DNA from: Candidatus Tisiphia endosymbiont of Nedyus quadrimaculatus | GTDB taxonomy: Bacteria > Pseudomonadota > Alphaproteobacteria > Rickettsiales > Rickettsiaceae | Reading direction: 5' to 3' | Assembly: GCF_964059235.1 (NCBI RefSeq) | Contig: NZ_OZ060452.1 | Coordinates: 1,550,001-1,614,000 of the forward strand | DNA: 64,000 nt | In this document: piece by piece, positions 49,053 through 56,978 of the stretch | Numbering within the stretch: the stretch's first letter is position 1 | Layout of the letters: every line of letters starts with the position of its first letter | The notes under the pieces: model-generated | What the model was told of the DNA's origin: nothing | The model's database searches: none | What the model saw: only the letters and a program-made list of their open reading frames with translations | Made by a program: the position numbers and the translations under genes

Positions 49053-50399
49053 ATGATAGGATATCAGCAGGAACAAAGAAGCCTAACGAAAGAACAAAAA
49101 GAAGCAGTAGGGTTATTATCGATTGGGACTTTTTTGGAATATTTTGATCTGATGCTTTTCGTTCACATGGGTGTAATAATCAATGAGTTGTTTTTTCCAA
49201 AAACTGATCCTTTCACTGCCTCTCTTCTTACAGCTTTATCGTTTTGCTCTCTTTACGTTTTACGACCTTTTGGTGCAATGATTTTTGGTTATATAGGAGA
49301 TAATTTAGGTCGTAAAAAAACAATAGTGATCACAACAACTATGATGTCCTTTTCCTGTATTGTAATGGCTACTCTGCCAACTTATAACCAAATCGGTATT
49401 ACGGCTTCTTGTATTATGGTAATTTGTCGTATAGTTCAAGGTCTTTCTTCACTTGGAGAAGTAACAGGGGCAGAACTATATGTTACTGAAATGGTAAAAC
49501 CACCGATGCAATATGTAGCTGTAGGAATAGTTTCAGTGTGTACTCTTACTGGAGGTTTATTTGCTCTAGGTTTTGCTTGGTTTTGTACAGCATTTTTTTT
49601 GGATTGGCGTATTGCTTTTTGGATTGGTGCAATAATTGCGTTAGTAGGGGCATCTGCAAGAACACGTCTTAGGGAAGCACCGGATTTTGCAGATGCCAAA
49701 CGGAGAATTCAAAATGCTATAAAAGTAATGGTTCAAGATCCAAAAATATTAGAACATAGCCCTGCTTATAAAGAAAAAGTTAGTTATAAAACTTCTTTGT
49801 CGTATTTATGTATTTTATCTATGTGGCCAGCCCTATTTTTCTTAATTTACATATATTGCGGCAATATATTTAAAGCTAAATTTGGTTATACAGGAGAGCA
49901 GGTAATACAAAATAATTTTTTTGTAGCGTTATTTAATTGGGTAGTTGTTGTATCTTTAATTCTATTAACTATGAAAGTACACCCTCTTAAAATTTTAAAA
50001 GTTAGAGTAATTATATTTTTGATATCTATCCCAATATGTCTTTATTTTTTATCAAATGTTAGTACCCCACAAGAACTATTTTTATTACAATTACTTTTTA
50101 TTAGTACCAGTGTATGCTTAGACCCAGCAGCTTCAGTACTGTATAAACATTTTCCTATTTTTAAACGATTTACTTACTCAAGTTTCCTCCATGCAATATC
50201 AAAAATATTGGTATATGTGACAACATCTTTGGGTATGGTATATGTAACAAAAGCTTTTGAGTATTATGGTATTTTGATGATTATGTTACCTCTAGGATTA
50301 CTTTTTTATTATAGTATTTGTTATTTTGAGAAACTAGAGAAAGTAAATGGTCATTACTCCAAAAAGGAGTTATTTGGCTCTGTCCAAAAAACTGTGTAA
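49053..50399 (+). CDS. MFS transporter, ProP-like metabolite:proton symporter; 3' end altered by IS256
   Basis: This is a major facilitator of the ProP/shikimate-type group that is abundant in Rickettsia. SIGTFLEYFDLMLFVHMGVI opens helix 1, motif A is GYIGDNLGRKKTIVITT, and RIVQGLSSLGEVTGAELYVTE is the helix 4-5 signature; RTRLREAPDF follows helix 6. The start at 49053 (MIGYQQEQRSLTK, after AAGGTTAATA) is preferred over the frame's first Met at 48942. The last seven residues (GSVQKTV) and the stop are encoded by the end of IS256 copy 3, so a few native C-terminal residues were replaced. The membrane core is intact. Confidence 0.85.
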   Translation: MIGYQQEQRSLTKEQKEAVGLLSIGTFLEYFDLMLFVHMGVIINELFFPKTDPFTASLLTALSFCSLYVLRPFGAMIFGYIGDNLGRKKTIVITTTMMSFSCIVMATLPTYNQIGITASCIMVICRIVQGLSSLGEVTGAELYVTEMVKPPMQYVAVGIVSVCTLTGGLFALGFAWFCTAFFLDWRIAFWIGAIIALVGASARTRLREAPDFADAKRRIQNAIKVMVQDPKILEHSPAYKEKVSYKTSLSYLCILSMWPALFFLIYIYCGNIFKAKFGYTGEQVIQNNFFVALFNWVVVVSLILLTMKVHPLKILKVRVIIFLISIPICLYFLSNVSTPQELFLLQLLFISTSVCLDPAASVLYKHFPIFKRFTYSSFLHAISKILVYVTTSLGMVYVTKAFEYYGILMIMLPLGLLFYYSICYFEKLEKVNGHYSKKELFGSVQKTV

Positions 50400-51712
50400 A
50401 TTTCGAAATAGGTTATATATAAAAGTATAACAAAAAAGGAAATTACATGAATAAAAAAACTAATGAATCAATAAAGCAAGCAGTAGATTTATTAATAGAT
50501 AATGATACAGATGTAAGTACAATACTGAAAGAAGGAGGTTTATTAAAAGAATTGACCAAACGTTTAATAGAGAAGGCACTGCAGTCAGAAATGAATAATC
50601 ATCTAGGCTATGATAAATACAGTTGTGCAGATAATGATAATGCTCGTAATGGTATAACTAGCAAAAAACTGATCTCCGAACATGGAGCTGTAGAAATAGA
50701 AGTACCAAGGGATAGGCATAATACCTTTGAACCCGCAATACTACCAAAACGCCAGAAACGTTTTGATGGTTTTGACGATAAAGTACTATCATTATATGCT
50801 AAAGGCATGAGTATATCTGATATTAAGATTCAGTTACAGGAGTTATACAGTGTTGAAATAAGTGAAGGCTTAATCAGCCAAATTACTGATGATGTAATGG
50901 ATGAGGTTAAAGCTTGGCAGAGTCGACCATTAGAAGAGATATATCCGATAGTATTTTTTGATTGTTTAGTAGTAAAAGTCAGGCAAGATAAAAGGATAAT
51001 CAATAAGGCAGTATATGTTGCATTAGGAATTGATTTATCTGGTAAAAAAGATATATTGGGATTATGGATCAGTGAAAATGAAGGGGCAAAATTTTGGCTC
51101 GGTAATTTTACCGAAATGAAAAATAGAGGGCTAAAAGATATACTGATTGCCTGTAGCGATAATCTTACTGGTATGTCTGAGGCAATAGAAGCAGTTTATC
51201 CAAAAACAGAACATCAATTGTGTATTGTACATCAGATTAGAAATAGTTTAAAATATGTGTCGTATAAAGATAGGAAGCAACTGTCTAGCGATTTAAAGCC
51301 GATATATACTGCAGTAACGGAAGAACAAGCCCATTTAGCTTTAGTATCTTTTGAAGAAAAATGGAATAAACAATATCCACAAATTGCCAAATCATGGTAT
51401 AATAATTGGGACAATCTAATGATTTTTCTAGGGTATCCTGAGTCAATTAGAAAGGTAATTTATACAACTAATTCAGTTGAATCTGTCAATAGTCAATTGC
51501 GTAAAGTAACAAATAATAAGCGGGTTTTTCCTAATGATAATGCTGTTTTTAAAAGTTTATATTTGACAATTGACTATATGACCAAAAAATGGACTATGCC
51601 CATTCCAAACTGGAATGAAGCTATGGCTCATTTGATGATTAAATTTGAGGATAGGCTTAACAAAATTTAATGACCTATTTTTTCGAATTTACACAGTTTT
51701 TTGGACAGAGCC
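50377..51712 (+). mobile_element. IS256-family insertion sequence, copy 3
   Basis: This 1336-bp element has one A missing near the left end compared with copies 1 and 2 (TGTGTAATTTCG for TGTGTAAATTTCG). It is in the opposite orientation to the other copies. No target duplication: left flank AGTTATTT, right flank CCTTATCC. It cuts the end of the MFS gene. Confidence 0.93.
50447..51670 (+). CDS. IS256-family transposase, copy 3
   Basis: This is a 407-residue transposase that differs from copies 1 and 2 by one conservative change near the end (LMIKFEDRL instead of LMVKFEDRL). All catalytic regions are intact. The leader with AAAAAAGGAAATTAC provides the ribosome site. Confidence 0.95.
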   Translation: MNKKTNESIKQAVDLLIDNDTDVSTILKEGGLLKELTKRLIEKALQSEMNNHLGYDKYSCADNDNARNGITSKKLISEHGAVEIEVPRDRHNTFEPAILPKRQKRFDGFDDKVLSLYAKGMSISDIKIQLQELYSVEISEGLISQITDDVMDEVKAWQSRPLEEIYPIVFFDCLVVKVRQDKRIINKAVYVALGIDLSGKKDILGLWISENEGAKFWLGNFTEMKNRGLKDILIACSDNLTGMSEAIEAVYPKTEHQLCIVHQIRNSLKYVSYKDRKQLSSDLKPIYTAVTEEQAHLALVSFEEKWNKQYPQIAKSWYNNWDNLMIFLGYPESIRKVIYTTNSVESVNSQLRKVTNNKRVFPNDNAVFKSLYLTIDYMTKKWTMPIPNWNEAMAHLMIKFEDRLNKI

Positions 51713-51732
51713 CCTTATCCCGAATTAACGTT

Positions 51733-51840
51733 AAACATAAACCAGCAAAAGTTGCTCTTGTTGCTGTTATGTGCAAATTACTAGCTTTTATGCACTCTAT
51801 TGTAAAAAATAATTCTTCCTGGAATGAAAATTTATGTTAA
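51733..51840 (+). pseudogene. C-terminal remnant of a second IS110-family transposase
   Basis: Thirty-five codons read KHKPAKVALVAVMCKLLAFM then HSIVKNNSSWNENLC and a TAA. This is the usual C-terminal helix of IS110/IS116/IS902 proteins (KKVALVAVMRKLL-like). Nothing upstream is left, because IS256 copy 3 ends 20 bp before. It is clearly different from the intact IS110 copy at 44037. Confidence 0.65.
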
Positions 51841-51852
51841 GTTACTATTTTT

Positions 51853-52248
51853 TTATTGACTTCCATTACGGATGCTAACGTTATTCAGATCGTTTCTCTG
51901 CACTTGCTTCCAAATAGCTGAAGGGTTTTTTTTATAACTATAGCCTAACTTCTTTAATATTCTTCCAACTTGAGTGCCTGTAATCCCAAATCTTTTACCA
52001 AGATATTTTAGCGTAATATTTGAATTATTTTTAACAAAATCTTCTAATTGTTGCTTGTCAACTTTACTTTTAAATCCTAATCTCGCTTTTGCTAATATTG
52101 TTCCTTCTTTTTTCTTCCTTACCTTCCAACGACTAATTGTATTCTTGTGTATATCAAATATCTTAGCAGCAGATATTTGACTATTACCTTTTTCTATATA
52201 ATTTATTACTTTTTCTCTTAAATCTTGACTATATGGGCTTGTTGACAT
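51853..52248 (-). CDS. IS630-family transposase OrfA (helix-turn-helix part), without its catalytic partner
   Basis: This is a 131-residue protein. It begins SPYSQDLREKVINYIEKGNS with a first HTH (AAKIFDIHKNTISRWK) and a second HTH (LKYLGKRFGITGTQVGRILK, KLGYSYKKNP). This is the N-terminal DNA-binding part of two-frame IS630 elements such as those known in Rickettsia. The DDE part should follow by frameshift, but only the IS110 remnant lies downstream, so the element is truncated. The final residues (LNNVSIRNGSQ) may come from foreign sequence. Confidence 0.75.
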   Translation of the reverse strand: MSTSPYSQDLREKVINYIEKGNSQISAAKIFDIHKNTISRWKVRKKKEGTILAKARLGFKSKVDKQQLEDFVKNNSNITLKYLGKRFGITGTQVGRILKKLGYSYKKNPSAIWKQVQRNDLNNVSIRNGSQ

Positions 52249-52510
52249 TTTTTCTCTTATTTATATCATATAAACTCACCTAATTCAATGTGTTTCACTA
52301 TAATAACTTTCTCTGTTCATACTCCAAATAAATTTTACAAAAATCATCTATAAAACTATATAATTCTGTGATATCTTTTTTCATGCCTGTAGTTTGTTTT
52401 TTTGTTTAAAAATATAAATACTGCAGGCACTCCTTTTTGACAATCCTTTTATCTATTACTATTTCATCTATATCTTATCCCGAACTGACGTAAATTAACT
52501 AATTTTTTTA

Positions 52511-52566
52511 TGTGGTTAGGGGGGGCAATAGTTTATTACAATAGGGGGTCAATAGCTGATTACAAT
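52511..52566 (+). repeat. Tandem repeat resembling an IS21-family end
   Basis: TGTGGTTAGG precedes two copies of a unit: GGGGGCAATAGTTTATTACA and GGGGGTCAATAGCTGATTAC. A TGT terminus followed by spaced GGGGGTCAAT-like repeats is typical of IS21-type ends. No istA/istB follow. The preceding 52249-52510 has an ATGCCTGTAGT/ACTGCAGGCA stem and a half CTTATCCCGAACTGACG hairpin, nothing else. Confidence 0.4.
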
Positions 52567-52567
52567 T

Positions 52568-53109
52568 TACAAAAAGGTTTTTGAGATGCTGGCTGAAGAT
52601 GCTGATAACGAGTATGCCATGATTGATTCAACCATTGTTAGGAGTCATCAACATAGTGCTGGTGCTAAAAAAAAGAGTTAGATGATGACCAAGCAATTGG
52701 ACGAGGTAAAGGGGGGCTGAGTACTAAAATCCATGCCACATGTGACGCTCTAGGGAATCCAACGGGATTCCATCTTACCCCGGGTCAAGCTCATGATTTG
52801 CAAGGATCTGATGTTTTGATGAATGAATTGACGAAAGCGGATGCTGTACTTGCTGATAAGGCTTATGATGCCGATGCACGTATGCGAGATAAGCTGAAAG
52901 ATAAGGGATGTATAGCTGTGATTCCCCCAAAGAAGAATCGTGTGAATCCAGCTAAGTATGATAAGGACCTCTATAAAGCTAGGCATTTGATTGAGAACTT
53001 TTTTGCAAAATTGAAGCAATATAGAGCTATTGCAACACGATATGACAAAACATCTCAGAACTTTTTGGGAGCTGTTTATATGGCTTCCATGGTAATTTGG
53101 CTCAATTGA
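52568..53109 (+). pseudogene. IS5-family transposase remnant (IS427-like), 5' truncated and frameshifted
   Basis: The frame reads FEMLAEDADNEYAMIDSTIV, RSHQHSAGAKKKS and stops at 52679. The homologous reading continues in another frame after an A8 run (AIGRGKGGLSTKIHATCDAL, GNPTGFHLTPGQAHDLQGSD) to the end at 53109. Catalytic residues: Asp in MIDSTIV, Asp in VLADKAYDADA, Glu in RHLIENFFAKLKQYRAIATR. The N-terminal part is missing. Members of this group can use frameshifting, so the A-run may be functional in intact relatives. Confidence 0.75.
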
Positions 53110-53111
53110 TG

Positions 53112-53289
53112 ACACACCCTAATCCCATAGTTCTGACCTATATGGAAATAAGTACGGTATTCTCTAAGGTATTCTAAGACCATCAGCTTGCCTCAAAATA
53201 TCCACCATCTTTGAGAATGTTCCCTTCTTTACTCCTGTTAATCGACGAAATTTTTCATCCTCTAACTCTTTAATCTGATCGAATTTCAT
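53112..53289 (-). pseudogene. Fragment of another IS5-type transposase, N-terminal part
   Basis: ATG at 53289 opens MKFDQIKELEDEKFRRLTGV, KKGTFSKMVDILRQADGLRI and stops at 53164. A second frame continues MVLEYLREYRTYFHIGQNYG. Together they resemble the HTH_Tnp_4 start of IS5/IS1031-group transposases with a deletion between the two parts. It abuts the end of the other IS5 remnant, tail to tail. Confidence 0.6.
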
Positions 53290-53334
53290 TATTACTTCAA
53301 ATCAGATATTTATAACACCATTCTACATCATTGT

Positions 53335-54015
53335 CTAGTTTCGAAAGAAGTCTACTGAATTACAAGATTCCATTAACATTTGAACGTCACTAGAGTGATC
53401 AGAAAAGTTTTTTGACCATATTTTTGTCTCCCACTCATCTTTAAGTATACTATAGTATACTGTATCTCGGCGTCTCTCATCTGGCATGAGAGTGTGACTT
53501 CGTAATACGCCTTCTTCCGTTGCACCAATTTTAATAAGTGCACCGCTAGCCCTTACATTGAGCACATCTGTTTTAAATTCCACTCTTTCCATATTCAAGT
53601 AATTAAATGCAAAATTTAACAAAAGAAACTTTGCATTTTTATTAATACCACTGCCTTGGAACGATGTTTCTACCCAACTCCAACCTATTTCTATCCTGCT
53701 GTCTTTTGGAGAATAATTCCCAAAAGCTGTTGATCCAACAATCTCACCTGTTTTTTGATCTTCAATAGCAAAATGATATCGCAAGCCCAGCTTTCTTTGT
53801 TGTACAGCGTCATCAATGTAGTCGTTCATATCTTGTAATTGGTGCATTTTGATAGCAAAATATTTCCAAACCGCGTAATCAGAAATGAATCGAGCAAAAG
53901 CCGCCATATCCTCTGTTTTTAATGGCCTTAATCTTGCTAACTCATTGTTGCAGATAATATCATACTCAAAAAAGCTACCGTTATTCTTAGCTAAGGCTAA
54001 CTTAAAATTTTCCAT
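53335..54015 (-). CDS. GNAT family N-acetyltransferase (RimJ/RimL-like)
   Basis: This is a 226-residue acetyltransferase of the GNAT_3 type. Visible: LRPLKTEDMAAFARFISD at the start, YHFAIEDQKTGEIVGSTAFG, IEIGWSWVETSFQGSGINKN (acetyl-CoA loop, here QGSGIN), then NMERVEFKTDVLNVRASGAL and KIGATEEGVLRSHTLM. RimJ/L-like members acetylate protein N-termini or small amines; the substrate here is unknown. The tail SDHSSDVQMLMESC is extra. It lies beside decayed IS elements. Confidence 0.85.
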   Translation of the reverse strand: MENFKLALAKNNGSFFEYDIICNNELARLRPLKTEDMAAFARFISDYAVWKYFAIKMHQLQDMNDYIDDAVQQRKLGLRYHFAIEDQKTGEIVGSTAFGNYSPKDSRIEIGWSWVETSFQGSGINKNAKFLLLNFAFNYLNMERVEFKTDVLNVRASGALIKIGATEEGVLRSHTLMPDERRRDTVYYSILKDEWETKIWSKNFSDHSSDVQMLMESCNSVDFFRN

Positions 54016-54040
54016 ATTTTTCTCAATATTTATGCTAATG

Positions 54041-54091
54041 TAACCTCAGTTCGATATAAGAATTATTAATTCTTATATCGAACTGAGGTTA
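54041..54091. repeat. Perfect 24-bp-stem palindrome
   Basis: TAACCTCAGTTCGATATAAG, then AATT, a 3-nt loop ATT, and the exact complement. It is the hairpin 4 type of the four-hairpin module, standing alone with longer arms, just upstream of the acetyltransferase start. The remaining 54092-54290 holds no recognisable gene. Confidence 0.85.
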
Positions 54092-54318
54092 CTTACAATC
54101 TAAATATTTTAATGATTAATTATTATGTGCAGTATCATATAAACATAATGTCACGTATACAATTTTTGGCTCTTAGGATTCTTTGTATTATATTGTTTTT
54201 TGCACTAAAACAGCAGTCATTTTTACGGCTACTCCAACGTAACATACAAAATATATACTAATTTCATATAAAAAATAATATAATCAAAATTTTGTTATCT
54301 CCAAAAACTAGGCGGGTT

Positions 54319-54582
54319 ATGAAGTCAATAAATGCTAATCTTCAAGAAATACATATATGGAGTATTGATTTAAATAATTATATTTATCAAGAAGAGAATT
54401 TATATAACATTCTAACTGATGATGAGCATCAGCGTGCCGATACCTTTACTCACAAAGAAAACAAATCGTTTTTTGTTGTCACGAGGGGAATAGTAGGTAA
54501 AAACACCAACGTAAGTCCATTACTTACGTTGGTGTTTTTAATCCACGCAACAATGCCTCCCCATAATGAAAAAGAGTATTAG
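54319..54582 (+). pseudogene. 4'-phosphopantetheinyl transferase (Sfp-type), N-terminal fragment
   Basis: LQEIHIWSIDLNNYIYQEEN, LYNILTDDEHQRADTFTHKE and FVVTRGIV match the N-terminal half of Sfp/AcpT-type transferases (vHvW.idl... lls.dE..RA.rf... rF...R..LR). The frame then runs into a palindrome (54499-54539) and ends. The Mg-binding and catalytic C-terminal half (GxD, WxxKE) is missing, so it is inactive. The enzyme would attach phosphopantetheine to carrier proteins. Confidence 0.6.
54499..54539. repeat. 18-bp-stem palindrome inside the transferase fragment
   Basis: AAAAACACCAACGTAAGT, loop CCATT, and the perfect complement. GTAAGT..CATTACTTACGTTGG also occurs at 41106-41130. It lies exactly where the phosphopantetheinyl transferase similarity ends. 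A T-run at its right side could also let it act as a terminator before ctaA. Confidence 0.8.
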
Positions 54583-54641
54583 TGGACGATAAAAATCTGT
54601 TATATTATGCTATATTATAGATATTAAAGGTAGCGGGTCTA

Positions 54642-55655
54642 ATGTCACACATATTAGTAAAGCGTTGGTTGGCTGTATGCTGCTGCATGGTAATATTTAT
54701 GATTTTTTTAGGAGGTCTCACTAGGCTTACTGATGCTGGTTTATCAATTGTTGAATGGAAACCGGTCTCAGGTGTCGTTCCCCCGCTGGGTAATGCTGAC
54801 TGGCAGGATGAATTTGCTAAATATCAACAATATGTCGAATATAAGCAAAAAAATACTAATATGACTATCTCAGAGTTTAAATTTATTTTTTGGCTTGAAT
54901 TTATTCACCGTTTTGCTGGCAGAGTAGCAGGTTTGTTGTATCTAGTACCATTACTGTATTTTTTTATACGTGGACGGATTGATACAAGGTTACTGCCTGT
55001 ATATTTGGCGATATTGTTATTATTTGCAGTCCAAGGATTTATGGGTTGGTATATGGTGAAAAGTGGTCTAATTTTGCAGCCATATGTCAGTCATTTCCGT
55101 TTAGCTTGTCATTTGGTTATTGCAGTTATTATCTATAATTTACTGTTCTATCAGCTGATGAAAAATAGTTTTGATATTTTACTAGTTGAACGGACAATAA
55201 GTTTAAATTTAGCAAAATTCTTTTGTATATTAACTATTATTATAGTTTATATACAGATTTTTTTAGGTGGTCTAGTTGCAGGTCTTGATGCAGGGCTTGT
55301 ATATAATAGCTTTCCGTTAATGGGGAATAGTTTTATACCTCAAGAAATAGCTTTTAAACTACTGAGTAGAGATAGTTTAAGTGATGCTGTTTTTGTTCAG
55401 TTTATCCATAGAATTGGAGCATATATTGTTTGTACTAGTGTTGGTTTGTTGGTGTTGAGTCTAATAAAAACCAAGCATCCTAAATTAAACAAAGTTGCTT
55501 ATTATATTGTTGGTGTACTGATATTACAAATGTTAGCTGGCATAATTACCATTTTATATTCAGTACCTATATTAATGGCCTTAGTGCATCAGATTTTTGC
55601 TATTATACTATTATCATGTATATTATGGGGGTATTTTTTGTTAAAGAGTAGCTAG
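54642..55655 (+). CDS. ctaA: Heme A synthase (COX15/CtaA type 2)
   Basis: CtaA oxidises heme O to heme A for the terminal aa3 oxidase. The 337 residues have eight hydrophobic helices. Family blocks: FLGGLTRLTDAGLSIVEWKP, VVPPLGNADWQDEFAKYQQY, FKFIFWLEFIHRFAGRVAGL (heme-ligand His) and GGLVAGLDAGLVYNSFPLMG, with later His residues in VQFIHRIGAYI and LMALVHQIFAI. It overlaps rluC by one base, so the pair is co-transcribed. Confidence 0.95.
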   Translation: MSHILVKRWLAVCCCMVIFMIFLGGLTRLTDAGLSIVEWKPVSGVVPPLGNADWQDEFAKYQQYVEYKQKNTNMTISEFKFIFWLEFIHRFAGRVAGLLYLVPLLYFFIRGRIDTRLLPVYLAILLLFAVQGFMGWYMVKSGLILQPYVSHFRLACHLVIAVIIYNLLFYQLMKNSFDILLVERTISLNLAKFFCILTIIIVYIQIFLGGLVAGLDAGLVYNSFPLMGNSFIPQEIAFKLLSRDSLSDAVFVQFIHRIGAYIVCTSVGLLVLSLIKTKHPKLNKVAYYIVGVLILQMLAGIITILYSVPILMALVHQIFAIILLSCILWGYFLLKSS

Positions 55656-56713
55656 TGGCAATATTAAATGTAGATATAGAACTACCTTGTAGGTTGGATC
55701 GTTACTTGAAGAAATTATATCCTAGCCTTACCCAAGGGATGGTTGAGCGTGCCTTAAGGTTTAAACAGATAATGGTTAATTCTTGTAAGGTAGCGGCAAA
55801 TTTGCGAGTAAATGCTGGGGATCAAATTTTTATAGAGGATAGTTTAAATTTAGAACCTCAAAAAGCTACTGATAGGGTTTTTTCGAGTTCGGCAGTTATA
55901 CTAGCCGGTAAGTTAATGAAGGATTACTTAGTTTATCAGGATGAGTGGCTTATAGCAATTAATAAGCCAGCAGGTCTTGCAACCCAAGGTGGTAGTAAAA
56001 TAAGCCTATCTATAGATGATGCATTACAATATTTAAATAGCCAAGGGGCAGATTTTAAACTAGTACATAGGTTAGATAAAGATACTTCAGGTATATTACT
56101 AATCGCTAAAAATTATGCGAGTAGTATAAAATTAGTGAAAGCCTTTAAGGAAAAGAATATTCAGAAAACCTATATTGCCGTAGTTTTAGGTAACCTTCCG
56201 CAACATGAAGGAGAAATTAGTGGTATGATAGGGAAGAATAGGGGAGGGGCGTATGAGACTGTACAAAATGATGAAGAACATGGCAAGTTAGCCATAACTC
56301 GCTATAAATTACTGAAAAACTTAAATAGACCTCTTGCAGAATTCGCTTCTGCTAGGGAATTTGCAGGAGCCACGGAACGCAGAACCGCAGCGTACTTAAG
56401 CGTACGTGAGGATTCGAGTACCGGAGCGACGCACAAATTACCAGAAGAAGTAGAATTATGCAAGAGGTCTATTAATGGTTTGATGCTGGTTGAGTTCACT
56501 CCTCTTACTGGCAGGATGCATCAACTTCGATTTCATGCGAAAATGCTGGGTTGTCCCATAATAGGTGACACAAAATATGGTACTCAAGAAGCAATAGCTT
56601 TATCCAAGGAAATGTTATTACATGCCAAAAGAATAATCTTACCAGAGAAAATATTTGGTAAAGAAATAATAATTAATATAGATTTACCGGGATATTTTTA
56701 CCCACATTTCTAG
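55655..56713 (+). CDS. rluC: 23S rRNA pseudouridine synthase RluC, carrying an in-frame palindromic insert
   Basis: RluC makes pseudouridines 955, 2504 and 2580 of 23S rRNA. The N-terminal S4 domain is RLDRYLKKLYPSLTQGMVER. The catalytic Asp lies in LVHRLDKDTSGILLIAKN. The C-terminal blocks are LVEFTPLTGRMHQLRFHAKM and GCPIIGDTKYG. The start is GTG at 55655. Residues about 225-272 (EFASAREFAGATERRTAAYL, SVREDSSTGATHKL) are foreign, encoded by a 144-bp palindromic element. They sit in a surface-loop position between core strands, so the enzyme may still fold. Confidence 0.92.
   Translation: MAILNVDIELPCRLDRYLKKLYPSLTQGMVERALRFKQIMVNSCKVAANLRVNAGDQIFIEDSLNLEPQKATDRVFSSSAVILAGKLMKDYLVYQDEWLIAINKPAGLATQGGSKISLSIDDALQYLNSQGADFKLVHRLDKDTSGILLIAKNYASSIKLVKAFKEKNIQKTYIAVVLGNLPQHEGEISGMIGKNRGGAYETVQNDEEHGKLAITRYKLLKNLNRPLAEFASAREFAGATERRTAAYLSVREDSSTGATHKLPEEVELCKRSINGLMLVEFTPLTGRMHQLRFHAKMLGCPIIGDTKYGTQEAIALSKEMLLHAKRIILPEKIFGKEIIINIDLPGYFYPHF
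56327..56470 (+). repeat. Rickettsia palindromic element (RPE)-type insertion within rluC
   Basis: The left arm AGACCTCTTGCAGAATTCGC pairs with the right arm TTATGCAAGAGGTCT (56456-56470 plus preceding bases), about 36 bp each with a few mismatches. The centre CAGCGTACTTAAGCGTACGT is palindromic. Length is 144 bp, exactly 48 codons, without stops in the rluC frame. In-frame palindromic insertions in protein genes are a known hallmark of Rickettsia. Confidence 0.9.
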
Positions 56714-56739
56714 GTTTATAGGACGTCATATATATATCC

Positions 56740-56978
56740 TAGCTAACCTCGAGTATTGATGTAATAAATTAATAGTAGGTTCAAGTAATTATCGCCATTA
56801 GGGGTGATGTCACCGCCATTATGTCATCCCAGCGAAAGCTGGGATCTAGAAAAATAGACCAAGAGGGTTTGTTAAATTTCTTTAGACCCCTGCCTACGCA
56901 GGGGTGACATCCGAAGGGGCAGGGATGACACCTTAGGCTATTAAACCGATGTCTTACATCAGTGCTTGAGGTTAGCTA
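56740..56978. repeat. Palindromic element with TAGCTAACCTC ends over the ppdK 3' end
   Basis: The left end TAGCTAACCTCGAGTATTGA, then TGTAA (56740-56764), is inverted at 56954-56978 with three mismatches. Inside lie GTCATCCCAGCGAAAGCTGG and CCCCTGCCTACGCAGGGGTG palindromes and the TAGGCTATTAAACCGATG tract shared with 14111 and 28180. The right end includes the stop codon of ppdK. Confidence 0.8.

Noticed and set aside
45306..51712. IS256 copies 2 and 3 as a composite transposon carrying the coiled-coil genes and MFS gene
   Set aside because: Copy 2 has its own target duplication on both sides, and no outer 8-bp duplication links the two copies.
52249..52510. A tRNA or small RNA in the IS graveyard gap
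   Set aside because: One ATGCCTGTAGT/ACTGCAGGCA stem is present but no cloverleaf, promoter or conserved RNA features could be made out.
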